Shown here piece after piece: positions 25,463-33,892 of a stretch of 58,675 nucleotides of DNA. A program made the position numbers and the translations under genes. How positions within the stretch are numbered: the first letter of the stretch is position 1; every line of letters starts with the position of its first letter. The notes under the pieces are model-generated. The model made no database searches, was not told the DNA's origin, and saw only the letters and a list, made by a program, of their open reading frames with translations. Origin of the DNA: Prevotella sp. UBA746 (GTDB taxonomy: Bacteria > Bacteroidota > Bacteroidia > Bacteroidales > Bacteroidaceae); the NCBI GenBank assembly GCA_002298545.1, contig DBKQ01000005.1:68594-127268 (forward strand), given 5' to 3'.

Positions 25463-27178
25463 ATGAAAAGAAATATAATATCAGTTCTTATTGCTCTGGC
25501 ATCCATAGGCACAGCATGCGCACAAGAGACACAGTTTCTGAGCAATAACCATTGTCTGTACCGCATACAACAAGATGGCAAATGCCTGCTGCTACCAGTA
25601 CAGGAGAGTGCAGAGATGAGCAATATAAAGGTTATTGCCGGCAACAAACAGGTGAAAGCAATAAACGTAAGACTGGCGATGAACAAGGTGGACTATTATG
25701 TTCCGCTTTATCTGGATGAATTTAACGGCGAAAAGACTTTGGCTCTTGACATCCACGTGAACGGCAACTACCGCAACGATGGCGGTATATCAACTTTCAC
25801 TTGTTGGAAAGATATCAAGACGGCAAATAGTTTCGACACTGCAAACCGCGAACAATACCGTCCGATATATCACCACACTCCAGCTTACGGATGGATGAAC
25901 GACCCGAACGGAATGTTCTATAAAGACGGTGTATGGCATCTCTATTTCCAGCATAATCCTCAGGGCTCTCAATGGGAAAATCTCTCATGGGGACATTCTA
26001 CATCGACCGACCTTATACATTGGAAGTTTCAGGGGGATCCGGTTCAGCCTGATGCTTGGGGAATGATATTCAGCGGATCATCTGTTGTAGATAAAGACAA
26101 TACCGCCGGATTTGGCAATGGTGCCATTGTTGCTCTCTACACTTCTGCAGCTGAAAGCCAGGCACAGAGTATGGCTTACAGCACCGACAACGGAAAGACC
26201 TTTACTAAATATGATGGTAATCCGATAATTACAAGCAATGTGCCTGACTTCCGCGACCCTCACATGTTCTGGAACGAGGACATCAAGAAATGGAACATGA
26301 TTCTCGCTGCCGGTCAGCAGATGAACATCTACAGTTCTGAAAACCTGAAGGACTGGAAATACGAAAGTTCTTTTGGTGCCGGATATGGCAATCACGGCGG
26401 TGTTTGGGAATGTCCGGATTTGATGAAGATGAAAGTGCGCGGCACTGATAAGGAGAAATGGATGCTCGTATGCAACATCAACCCAGGTGGACCTTTTGGA
26501 GGTTCGGCAACACAATATTTCGTTGGAGACTTCGACGGACATAAATTCACTTGCGAAACAGAACCGGAGGTAACAAAATGGATGGACTACGGCAAAGACC
26601 ATTATGCCACGGTGACCTTCGACAATGCTCCCAACGGCAGGCACGTAGCCCTGGCATGGATGAGCAACTGGCAGTATGCCAATCAGGTGCCGACACAGCA
26701 GTATCGCTCTGCCAACTCCATTCCTCGCGACTTGGGACTCTTCGAATATAAAGGCAATACTTATTGCAGCGTTACTCCGTCTGAGGAGGTTACAGCCGCC
26801 CGCAGCAAGAAGTCATCGAAGTCGCTGAGCGAAGCCTGCGAGATGGTGGTAAATCTGAAAGGTGATGCCACGATTACACTGAGCAACAGTAAGGGCGAAA
26901 AGGTTGTTATGACCTATAAGGCTAAGGATGAAACATTCTCGATGGACCGCACGCTGAGCGGGAAGACTGATTTCAGCAGCGACTTTGCCGCCGTTACGAC
27001 AGCCCCTGTATATGGCAAGATGAACAAGCTGCGCATATTCATCGACAAGAGCAGTATCGAGGTGTTCGACAACGATGGAAAGATGGCAATGACAAACCTT
27101 GTGTTCCCTACCAAGCCTTACGATAAGGTGACTATTAAGGGCAAGACAAAGAAGTATGTTGTTTATAAACTGAAATAA
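25463..27178 (+). CDS. Glycoside hydrolase family 32 fructanase
   Basis: A 571-residue secreted GH32 enzyme. The signal peptide ends near TACAQ; the cysteine there makes a lipid anchor conceivable, but the lipobox is poor. An N-terminal beta-domain of about 125 residues precedes the five-bladed propeller. The catalytic triad is clear: nucleophile D147 in WMNDPNG, transition-state stabiliser D265 in FRDP and acid/base E316 in WECPDL. The C-terminal beta-sandwich includes IFIDKSSIEVFDNDGK, typical of exo-acting levanases, inulinases and invertases. It should release fructose from beta-linked fructans. Whether it prefers beta-2,1 or beta-2,6 linkages cannot be read from these motifs. It is the only fructanase in the locus. 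Confidence 0.95.
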   Translation: MKRNIISVLIALASIGTACAQETQFLSNNHCLYRIQQDGKCLLLPVQESAEMSNIKVIAGNKQVKAINVRLAMNKVDYYVPLYLDEFNGEKTLALDIHVNGNYRNDGGISTFTCWKDIKTANSFDTANREQYRPIYHHTPAYGWMNDPNGMFYKDGVWHLYFQHNPQGSQWENLSWGHSTSTDLIHWKFQGDPVQPDAWGMIFSGSSVVDKDNTAGFGNGAIVALYTSAAESQAQSMAYSTDNGKTFTKYDGNPIITSNVPDFRDPHMFWNEDIKKWNMILAAGQQMNIYSSENLKDWKYESSFGAGYGNHGGVWECPDLMKMKVRGTDKEKWMLVCNINPGGPFGGSATQYFVGDFDGHKFTCETEPEVTKWMDYGKDHYATVTFDNAPNGRHVALAWMSNWQYANQVPTQQYRSANSIPRDLGLFEYKGNTYCSVTPSEEVTAARSKKSSKSLSEACEMVVNLKGDATITLSNSKGEKVVMTYKAKDETFSMDRTLSGKTDFSSDFAAVTTAPVYGKMNKLRIFIDKSSIEVFDNDGKMAMTNLVFPTKPYDKVTIKGKTKKYVVYKLK

Positions 27179-27202
27179 TGAACTTATATAAAACTAAATA
27201 AA

Positions 27203-28357
27203 ATGAGTAAATCCGCTAAACTTACCCTCATCCCGGTGATGCTCTGTTTCTTCGCCATGGGATTTGTAGATATGGTGGGCATCGCCTCCAACTACGTGAA
27301 GGAAGATCTGAACCTGAATGATGCTACGGCAAATATGTTCCCGTCGCTCGTATTTTTCTGGTTTCTTATCTTCAGCGTGCCAACGGGTATGCTGATGAAC
27401 AAGATAGGAAGAAAGAATACAGTGCTGCTGTCGCTCGTGGTAACGATAATATCATTGCTCTTGCCACTCTTCGGCGAGACCTTCGGACTGATGCTCGTGT
27501 CGTTCTCGCTGCTCGGCATCGGCAACACTCTGATGCAGACTTCGCTGAATCCTATGGTGTCGATGGTTATCAAGGGGAATCTCGCATCTACGCTCACCTT
27601 CGGACAGTTTGTCAAGGCTATTGCCTCGTTCCTGGCTCCGTATATCGCTATGTGGGGAGCCATGGCTACGATTCCGAGCTTTGGATATGGATGGAGAGTG
27701 CTCTTCCCTATATATATGATAATAGGTGTTGCTGCGGCTATGTTCCTCGCCGTTACGGCTATCCCGGAAGAGAAGACAGAAGGCAAGACTTCGGGCTTTA
27801 TGGACAGCGTGAGACTGCTTGGCAAACCTATCGTTCTGCTGTCGTTCATCGGCATAATGTGTCATGTTGGAATTGATGTTGGCACAAATACCACTGCACC
27901 TAAGATTCTTATCGAACGACTCGGATGGAGCCTCAACGAGGCTGCCTTTGCCACTTCTCTTTATTTCATATTCCGCACCCTCGGATGTCTTACCGGTTCA
28001 TTCTTCCTGCGCATCATGAAGGCTCGCACTTTCTTCGTCATCAGTGTTGTGATGATGGCTCTGAGCATGATTGGAATGTTCGTGGGCACAAGTCAGGCTG
28101 TGATATATGTTGCCATTGCTCTCGTGGGCTACGGCAACTCCAACATCTTCTCTATCGTATTCTCTCAGGCTCTTATCTCTGAACCCGGCCACAAGAATGA
28201 AGTGAGCGGACTGATGATTATGGGGCTGTTCGGCGGTACGGTGTTCCCGCTGCTCATGGGATTTGCAAGCGACGCTATCGGACAGACGGGTGCTGTGGCA
28301 GTAATGGCTGTCGGCGTAGCTTATCTCTTCACTTATATTAATAAGGTAAAGCAATAA
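27203..28357 (+). CDS. MFS sugar transporter, FucP/fructose-import type
   Basis: 384 residues with about 12 hydrophobic helices. MNKIGRKNTVLL is the helix 2-3 loop motif of the major facilitator superfamily (GxxxDRxGRR-like). FGQFVKAIASFLAPYIA fits the FucP/GluP sugar:proton symporter branch. It is an inner-membrane carrier and, placed between GH32 and fructokinase, most probably imports fructose from the periplasm. It starts 24 bp after the GH32 stop. Its last codons (INKVKQ) and stop lie in the first unit of a 24-bp tandem repeat that continues twice beyond the gene, so the present stop may have arisen by or survived a duplication. Confidence 0.9.
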   Translation: MSKSAKLTLIPVMLCFFAMGFVDMVGIASNYVKEDLNLNDATANMFPSLVFFWFLIFSVPTGMLMNKIGRKNTVLLSLVVTIISLLLPLFGETFGLMLVSFSLLGIGNTLMQTSLNPMVSMVIKGNLASTLTFGQFVKAIASFLAPYIAMWGAMATIPSFGYGWRVLFPIYMIIGVAAAMFLAVTAIPEEKTEGKTSGFMDSVRLLGKPIVLLSFIGIMCHVGIDVGTNTTAPKILIERLGWSLNEAAFATSLYFIFRTLGCLTGSFFLRIMKARTFFVISVVMMALSMIGMFVGTSQAVIYVAIALVGYGNSNIFSIVFSQALISEPGHKNEVSGLMIMGLFGGTVFPLLMGFASDAIGQTGAVAVMAVGVAYLFTYINKVKQ

Positions 28358-28411
28358 CTTATAAATAAGGTAAAGCAATAATTTATAAACAAAGTAAAGC
28401 AATAACTTTTA
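28340..28411. repeat. Three 24-bp tandem repeats across the transporter stop codon
   Basis: Units beginning AATAAGGTAAAGCAATAACT start at 28340, 28364 and 28388 with a few substitutions. The first includes the final codons and stop of the transporter; the others lie between it and the fructokinase gene. Confidence 0.8.
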
Positions 28412-28484
28412 TCAGAATAACAAGACAATAACTCTTGTCACTATCCGTTATCATTAACAAAATAAGGAAATCAAATATACAACT

Positions 28485-29360
28485 ATGAAAGATAGATATG
28501 TAGTAGGACTTGGCGAGGCTCTATGGGATGTCTTGCCAGACGGAAAGAAACTTGGCGGTGCACCGGCTAACTTTGCTTATCATGCCGGACAGTTCGGACT
28601 TAACTCTATTGCCGTTAGTGCTCTTGGCGAGGACAAACTTGCAGAGGAGACATTAGAACAGCTTGAGGAGAAGCAGCTGAATTATGTTATGCCCCGTGTA
28701 CCCTACCCTACCGGCACGGTGCAGGTGGAACTCGATGATGCCGGGGTGCCTACATATAATATTAAGGAGAATGTGGCATGGGACAATATCCCATTTACCG
28801 ACGAGATTAAGGCGGTTGCCGAGAACACTCTTGCCGTTTGTTGGGGGTCGCTTGCACAGCGCAATGTGGTGAGCCGCGAAACGATATATAAGTTTCTTGA
28901 CAATACTCCAAACGACTGTCTGAAGATTTTCGACATCAACTTGCGACAGAACTTCTATACAAAGGAGGTGCTCTGTGAATCAATGAAGCGCTGCAACGTG
29001 TTGAAGATTAACGACGAAGAACTTATCCAAATCGGCAGAATGTTCGGATATCCAGGACTCGACATAGAGAACAAGTGCTGGCTCATCCTTGGCAAATACA
29101 ATCTCGACATGCTTGTATTGACCTGCGGTGTGAACGGCAGTTATGTGTTCACTCCGGGCTGCGTGTCGTATCAGGAAACGCCTAAAGTGGAAGTTGCCGA
29201 CACTGTGGGAGCCGGCGACTCGTTCACGGGTTCTTTCTGTGCAGCCATACTTAGCGGAAAGTCCATCAAAGAAGCTCATAAGCTTGCAGTAGAGGTAAGT
29301 GCGTATGTTTGTACACAGAACGGAGCGATGCCTGATGTGAAGGAACATTTCGGAATCTAA
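28485..29360 (+). CDS. Fructokinase, PfkB/ribokinase family
   Basis: 291 residues of the PfkB carbohydrate-kinase family. The N-terminal signature is KLGGAPANFAYHAGQFG, and the C-terminal signature DTVGAGDSFTGSF contains the catalytic base D245. The family phosphorylates furanose sugars with ATP. In this operon it should turn imported fructose into fructose phosphate for glycolysis. The carbon at which it phosphorylates cannot be read with certainty, though PfkB fructokinases in such loci usually give fructose 6-phosphate. It closes the fructan unit and is followed by a strong terminator. Confidence 0.92.
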   Translation: MKDRYVVGLGEALWDVLPDGKKLGGAPANFAYHAGQFGLNSIAVSALGEDKLAEETLEQLEEKQLNYVMPRVPYPTGTVQVELDDAGVPTYNIKENVAWDNIPFTDEIKAVAENTLAVCWGSLAQRNVVSRETIYKFLDNTPNDCLKIFDINLRQNFYTKEVLCESMKRCNVLKINDEELIQIGRMFGYPGLDIENKCWLILGKYNLDMLVLTCGVNGSYVFTPGCVSYQETPKVEVADTVGAGDSFTGSFCAAILSGKSIKEAHKLAVEVSAYVCTQNGAMPDVKEHFGI

Positions 29361-29383
29361 AGTAACTATAACAATACTTAGCA

Positions 29384-29431
29384 AAAAGTCCATACAAAAC
29401 CAAGAGCAGACGGTTTTATATGGACTTTTTC
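29384..29431 (+). terminator. Terminator of the fructan operon
   Basis: AAAAAGTCCATA pairs with TATGGACTTTTT, and an inner AAAACC/GGTTTT stem extends it. The 3' arm ends in a T-run. It lies 24 bp after the fructokinase stop. Confidence 0.85.
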
Positions 29432-29483
29432 TATTCAGGAAATAAACAGTAAAATAGCTGCAGTTAATCTAAAGCAGCAACAG

Positions 29484-29732
29484 TTAATCTATTTTCACGA
29501 GTCGATTGCCGTCAAGCTCCACATGATGGGCAAACGAGATACTCTTGCCATCGGACACCGCCGACACATCAATGTTGCGACGTATGAACTCGTCGATGAG
29601 CGCCCTGTCATGATAGGCACGGACAGAAGACCAGCCACGGCAACCGACATAGCTATTGAATGATTCTACAAGTGAAGATAGTGAGTCTGCTGCAAATGCA
29701 GCAGCAAATTTGTTATAAAGCTTATTATCCAT
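29484..29732 (-). CDS. Small conserved-looking protein of unknown function
   Basis: 82 residues, no signal peptide or membrane segment, and no family I recognise. The N-terminal half is helical (LYNKFAAAFAADSLSSLVESF) and the C-terminal half looks alpha/beta (RALIDEFIRRNIDVSAVSD). The gene is supported by a very good minus-strand promoter (-7 TACCTTTG, -33 TTTG) about 105 bp upstream and by an ATG start with an uninterrupted frame. The leader of about 100 nt is long for so small a gene. Confidence 0.6.
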   Translation of the reverse strand: MDNKLYNKFAAAFAADSLSSLVESFNSYVGCRGWSSVRAYHDRALIDEFIRRNIDVSAVSDGKSISFAHHVELDGNRLVKID

Positions 29733-29839
29733 AATGACATTTTTTTGAAGTTAAATATAATCTTCCACATCGTATCTTGACCACCGTGGCTGTCATGCTC
29801 GGTTGGTGCAGATTCACACTGCTCTTGATGTTTCGTCGG

Positions 29840-29870
29840 CAAAGGTATGAATAATTTCGTGACCGGCAAA
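29840..29870 (-). promoter_or_regulatory. Promoter of the 82-residue protein
   Basis: Read on the minus strand, TTTG (complement at 29867-29870) and TACCTTTG (29840-29847) are spaced by exactly 19 bp, an excellent match to the Bacteroidetes consensus. Confidence 0.7.
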
Positions 29871-29918
29871 ATTTATATCAAAAAAAATAACGACACCCCA
29901 TATCTTACAAAAAGTAAA

Positions 29919-30374
29919 TCAATAAATTTCCTCGGCGCCATGCGCTTTCAATCGTTCTGTCAAGAGGTGGAGAAACTCCCGCATCGTGATGTTCATACCT
30001 TTTAATGGGAAACCACCCAAATCAGTCTTTAACTTGTTTGCCGGCATCTTCGAATAGAAGCCGATAACCTCGTTCTTTAATATATAAAAGTATTTGACAT
30101 CTGGAAAACTCACCTTATGATAACCTTTCATCGTGAAATATTCCACACTATCGTCTTTTATTATGACAAACGGTTTATTTAGCATTTTAATGTCTAAGGC
30201 AATCATAAACAATGCGCCAAATCCAAAGAATATTATTGAAGCCCATCCAAAAAATATTCCCTTTGCGTCAGTAGCAGTGCTTATAATAAACACTCCTATC
30301 GCTACAAAGACTAAGCTGCCTAAGACAGTGAGTAAGTCTTTTTTTATACTCTTCTTTATAATAATCGGTTCCAT
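29919..30374 (-). CDS. STM3941-like small membrane protein
   Basis: About 151 residues from ATG at 30374; a GTG three codons upstream is a weaker choice. Two hydrophobic segments near the N-terminus (LLTVLGSLVFVAIGVFIIS and IIFFGFGALFMIAL) form a helical hairpin. A cytosolic C-terminal domain of about 90 residues follows (PFVIIKDDSVEYFT...GFYSKMPANKLK), resembling a bacterial PH-like fold. The pattern matches the STM3941 family, whose function is unknown. It lies about 10 bp after the PIN-domain gene on the same strand and may be co-transcribed with the toxin-antitoxin pair. Confidence 0.65.
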   Translation of the reverse strand: MEPIIIKKSIKKDLLTVLGSLVFVAIGVFIISTATDAKGIFFGWASIIFFGFGALFMIALDIKMLNKPFVIIKDDSVEYFTMKGYHKVSFPDVKYFYILKNEVIGFYSKMPANKLKTDLGGFPLKGMNITMREFLHLLTERLKAHGAEEIY

Positions 30375-30384
30375 TTCTTTCACA

Positions 30385-30807
30385 CTACATTTTCCATAAA
30401 ATCAGACAAGCTTCATCTAAAGATATTACCTTTAATTCGTTCTCTTCAAAGTCTTTTATGTTCCTCGTAACTACATAGTCGGCACAAGCTCTCTTAGCTG
30501 AATAATATTGCACACCATCTTCAAAATCCTTCCACTTGGCATCATAAGAATTATAGATATCAGTTTTGTCAACAGAACATACTTCTATAAAATTCCTAAG
30601 AAAATCAATCTTACGCCTGTATATATCATTTGGCATTTTACAACGTTCTACGCAAATAAAATTAGACGTAACAAGCGATAGTGAAGTAATGCATATATCA
30701 ACCTTTCTTTCTTCTGCATACGAAATAATCATGGCAGCAGAAGAATAGAAAGGTTCTCGCTCTAACAAAAAGTCAATCAAGACATTGGTGTCTAAAAAGA
30801 GTTTCAT
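30385..30807 (-). CDS. PIN-domain ribonuclease toxin
   Basis: 140 residues with the PIN fold: the N-terminal strand MKLFLDTNVLIDFL carries D6, and acidic residues recur in the second half (YADYVVTRNIKDFEENELKVISL pattern), the usual VapC-like arrangement that binds metal and cleaves RNA. Its start codon overlaps the stop of the upstream small protein by 4 bp (ATGA-type overlap). That coupling is characteristic of toxin-antitoxin operons. The RNA target is unknown. Confidence 0.85.
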   Translation of the reverse strand: MKLFLDTNVLIDFLLEREPFYSSAAMIISYAEERKVDICITSLSLVTSNFICVERCKMPNDIYRRKIDFLRNFIEVCSVDKTDIYNSYDAKWKDFEDGVQYYSAKRACADYVVTRNIKDFEENELKVISLDEACLILWKM

Positions 30808-31070
30808 AAATATTTATTTATTAAAACATCAGACATTTCGTCCTTATAGTCTTCCGAAAGATTAGTAGGACAAACGAATCCTGTTTCCAAAGCTTTTACC
30901 TTAGGAGAAATATAATAACCATCTTTGGATATAGACCTTGGATTAGGTTTAAAGCTCCAAAATAAAGCTTTCATACCGGCTTTTATTGCGTCAGAAACAC
31001 TTATATTGTGAAGCTTGGCATATAACACGGCATCATTGTAAGTATGATTATCTAAATATATTGTTGCCAT
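30804..31070 (-). CDS. Antitoxin-like protein paired with the PIN toxin
   Basis: 88 residues from the ATG that gives MATIYLDNHTYNDAVLYAK; an earlier in-frame start would extend into the promoter region and is rejected. The N-terminus has the short strand then two helices of a ribbon-helix-helix-like antitoxin (IYLDNHTYNDAVLYAKLHNI, VSDAIKAGMKAL). The C-terminal part (SEDYKDEMSDVLINKYL) is the usual toxin-neutralising tail. Its coupling to the PIN gene and the strong promoter just upstream support the assignment. DNA autoregulation is typical of such antitoxins but is not shown here. Confidence 0.75.
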   Translation of the reverse strand: MATIYLDNHTYNDAVLYAKLHNISVSDAIKAGMKALFWSFKPNPRSISKDGYYISPKVKALETGFVCPTNLSEDYKDEMSDVLINKYL

Positions 31071-31094
31071 AACCGTAATATTATTTATCAAATG

Positions 31095-31125
31095 CAAATG
31101 TACAACATTTTCGTTGCTTCACAAA
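31095..31125 (-). promoter_or_regulatory. Promoter of the toxin-antitoxin operon
   Basis: On the minus strand TTTG (complement 31122-31125) and TACATTTG (31095-31102) are spaced 19 bp. Transcription would start about 20 nt before the antitoxin ATG. Confidence 0.7.
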
Positions 31126-31132
31126 CAAATTC

Positions 31133-32317
31133 TTAACTTTTAGTAATTTTTGCCACAGACATTCCTATATACTCCGCAAATCTCTTCAGTCCCTCTTCCA
31201 CAAACTGCCGCGGACAGGCAAGGTTCCATCTCATGAAGCCTTCTCCCTCCTTGCCATACATACTGCCGGCATTGAGCCAGAGCTTTTCTTTTTCCATCAA
31301 GTCTTCTTCCAACTGTTCAGACGGAATACTAAGACTTCTGCAGTCCATCCATGCAAGATATGTACCTTCGAGCGGAGCTACGGGGAACTGTGGGAAATGC
31401 TTCTCACAATATTCCTTGAAGAAGAGATAGTTGGCATGGATATACTTGAGGAGTTCGTCGAGCCACAGCTCTCCCTCGTTGTATGCTGCAATGGTGGCGA
31501 TAACGCCAAACGGATTAACATCGCATACCTCATTGATGTTTATAGCTTTGTCGATGCGACGGCGCCATTCGTCGTTCTCCACGATAATGTTGGCAATCTG
31601 CAGTCCGGCGATATTGAAAGCCTTGCTTGGCGAGATGCAGGTTACGCTATGTTTCTGGAACTCTTCTGATATTGACGCAAACGGTGTGTATTTGTATCCC
31701 GGATACACAATTTCACAGTGTATCTCGTCGGACACAACTATTACATTGTTCTTTATACATATATCTCCAATGCGCTGCAGTTCCTCTCGTGTCCAAACCC
31801 TTCCCGACGGGTTATGCGGGTTGCAGAGCAAAAGGAGCGGCGTCTTGGGATCGGCAGCTCGCCGCTCAAGATCGTCGAAGTCAATAGAAAACGTGTTGTT
31901 TTCGTATTTCAGCGCACAACTGCTCAGTTTACATCCGTTGTTGCGGATAGACGAGAAGAAGCAATTGTATACCGGAGTAAGCGTGAGGATATTGTCGCCC
32001 TCGTTGGCAAGAGCCTTTATCACGGCAGAGAGCGCCGGAACGACTCCCGATGTATAAATAAACCAGTCGCGCTGTATATTCCATTGGTGGCGGCGGCGAA
32101 ACCAGGAGATTACAGCCTCGTAATACTCCTCCGGCACTTTGGTATACCCGAAGATGCCGTGGTCCACACGCTTTCTCAAAGCCTCAATGATGCAAGGTGC
32201 CGTTTGGAAATCCATATCGGCAACCCACATCGGCAGTACATTTTTATCCTCTGCGCTGTCCCATTTGTAGGAGTTTGTGCCACGTCGCGGAGTTATCCTG
32301 TCGAAATCGTATTTCAT
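31133..32317 (-). CDS. MalY/PatB-type PLP-dependent cystathionine beta-lyase/aminotransferase
   Basis: 394 residues of the fold-type I PLP enzymes in the MalY/PatB branch. The N-terminal DFDRITPRRGTNSYKWD and LPMWVADMDFQTAP are hallmarks of this branch. LLLCNPHNPSGRVW holds the conserved substrate-binding Asn, VVSDEIHCEIV the PLP-ring Asp, and the Schiff-base Lys lies in SPSKAFNIAGLQ. The C-terminal Arg is in FMRWNLACP. The likely reaction is beta-elimination of cystathionine or cysteine-type substrates. It starts 2 bp after the DUF3737 stop on the same strand, so the two form an operon. Confidence 0.9.
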   Translation of the reverse strand: MKYDFDRITPRRGTNSYKWDSAEDKNVLPMWVADMDFQTAPCIIEALRKRVDHGIFGYTKVPEEYYEAVISWFRRRHQWNIQRDWFIYTSGVVPALSAVIKALANEGDNILTLTPVYNCFFSSIRNNGCKLSSCALKYENNTFSIDFDDLERRAADPKTPLLLLCNPHNPSGRVWTREELQRIGDICIKNNVIVVSDEIHCEIVYPGYKYTPFASISEEFQKHSVTCISPSKAFNIAGLQIANIIVENDEWRRRIDKAININEVCDVNPFGVIATIAAYNEGELWLDELLKYIHANYLFFKEYCEKHFPQFPVAPLEGTYLAWMDCRSLSIPSEQLEEDLMEKEKLWLNAGSMYGKEGEGFMRWNLACPRQFVEEGLKRFAEYIGMSVAKITKS

Positions 32318-32319
32318 TC

Positions 32320-33168
32320 TTATTTTGTTCTTTCCTCTATCACGCAGTTTGCCGGCTGCTTTATGTTTTCATTGAGTGTTATCGAACCGATATGGTCTGC
32401 CACGATACGTCCCGAAGTTGGATTCTTTATGTTCGTTATGCTCCCCTTTATGTCGGCATCGAGAGTGGAATACTCAAAGGCACGGTCGCAATCCTCACCG
32501 AAGGTACAGTTTTCGAGCACGAGGTCATCAGCATAACAAAGCGGCTGCTCTCCAGTGATATGGCAGTTCACGAGTCTTAGATTACGCGAATGCCAACCCA
32601 AGTATTCGCCGTTCAGTTCTGAGTCATATACAGTTACGTTGTCCACTTCCCAGAAAGCATCCTTTGTGGTAATCTTTGCATTGTGTACTTCGATATTGCG
32701 GGCATACTGAAACACGTATTTGCTGTCGCTCTCCAGTCCGTCAACATATATATCGTGGCTGAACATAAACGGATACGTTCCGCCATGCAGCTTCAGATTT
32801 TCAATATGTATATTGTCGCAACGCCAAAATACCTCATCGGCATCATTCATAGTAACATTCTTCAAGTCGAGATGGCTCATCTCACGAAACATCTTCGGAG
32901 CATCTATTACTGTGTCGCGCATTTTCAGATGATCGCAATACCACAGTGCGGAGCGTCCGCCGACAGCAAAATAGCAGTTTTCTATCTCGAAGCCATGAAC
33001 ATGCCAGAATGGGTAGTTACCTTCAAAACGGCAGTTTGTTGCCTTGATATTTCTACATTCCTTTATTGCCGACTCGCCCTCCGTAATGAGCACGTTGTCG
33101 AGATGCAGATCGTGAGTGCCAAAGAGAGGACGCTCACCACCGAATTGCTTGTCTTTTATAAGTTGCAT
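32320..33168 (-). CDS. DUF3737 parallel beta-helix protein
   Basis: About 282 residues from the ATG at 33168. The in-frame start nine codons upstream is a TTG inside the -7 promoter box and is rejected. The protein is built of short repeated strands with regularly spaced N/C-x-x-F/V units (IKATNCRFEGNYPFWHVHG, FEIENCYFAVGGRSALWY), giving a right-handed beta-helix without signal peptide. It matches the DUF3737 family, which is often found beside MalY/PatB-type enzymes, as here. No catalytic residues are known. A role with the adjacent PLP enzyme is inferred from operon structure only. Confidence 0.85.
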   Translation of the reverse strand: MQLIKDKQFGGERPLFGTHDLHLDNVLITEGESAIKECRNIKATNCRFEGNYPFWHVHGFEIENCYFAVGGRSALWYCDHLKMRDTVIDAPKMFREMSHLDLKNVTMNDADEVFWRCDNIHIENLKLHGGTYPFMFSHDIYVDGLESDSKYVFQYARNIEVHNAKITTKDAFWEVDNVTVYDSELNGEYLGWHSRNLRLVNCHITGEQPLCYADDLVLENCTFGEDCDRAFEYSTLDADIKGSITNIKNPTSGRIVADHIGSITLNENIKQPANCVIEERTK

Positions 33169-33192
33169 ATCTGTTGTGTTTTTATTCTGCTG

Positions 33193-33200
33193 CAAAGTTA
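33193..33200 (-). promoter_or_regulatory. -7 box of the DUF3737-aminotransferase operon
   Basis: The minus-strand TAACTTTG lies 24 bp before the ATG at 33168. A TTG about 25 bp further upstream is a poor -33 box. Confidence 0.45.
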
Positions 33201-33391
33201 TACATAAATCTTGTATGCGGCAATACGCTTTTTACTTATTTTGGTATATGTTTTCCGGATTTCGACTAAAAATAAAATTGTTTTAACGACAACAGAGACA
33301 ACAAAAAGCATTTTATCATACAAAACAGGAAAACAGAGTTTCCCCTCAGCATAAACGACACGGGAAACAAAAAAAGCAGAATATATATGAT

Positions 33392-33625
33392 TCAGAAATT
33401 CAAATAATGTTCCTCTCTCATATCACTAAGCTCCTGTAGCAGTTTCTTCCTTTCAGGAGTAAGTTTCCCGTTCTTGGCACAACGCTTATTATATTTCCAC
33501 CAGTTAAGCAAACTGCGTTTTTCATTTTTCTTCTTGTCTGGCAGATGATGGTGCTCAGTAATATATTCTTTCAAGAGATTATACTTCTCGTGCCAGTGAA
33601 CATCTGTAATTTTTATAGCTTCCAT
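33392..33625 (-). CDS. Helicase-associated-domain small protein
   Basis: 77 residues. The sequence WHEKYNLLKEYITEHHHLPD followed by LLNWWKYNKRCAKNGKL and LTPERKKLLQEL matches one unit of the helicase-associated (HA) three-helix domain, which normally occurs in several copies after a superfamily 2 helicase. Here it stands alone with no helicase nearby. It could be a free-standing DNA-binding protein or the remnant of a larger gene. The 267-bp stretch from 33626 to 33892 shows nothing recognisable. Confidence 0.6.
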   Translation of the reverse strand: MEAIKITDVHWHEKYNLLKEYITEHHHLPDKKKNEKRSLLNWWKYNKRCAKNGKLTPERKKLLQELSDMREEHYLNF

Positions 33626-33892
33626 ATTGTTTTTTATTTTGTGAGTCTTGTAGACACACCATTAAATGTATATCAAATAAGAAATATCCTACATATTGGC
33701 AAAGGTAAGTATAAAAATCCGATAAGCTCTCTCCTTTCGATGGAATTTATTTCATACTCACAGCATTTAACACCCTTTCACTCGACAATGTTATCAGCAA
33801 TCTATAATTATAGGCAATAAATTGAGCAAGGGGAAACAAATAAACAGTATCCATTTATTACAAACAACATGCCTGTACGTCTTTAATATACT

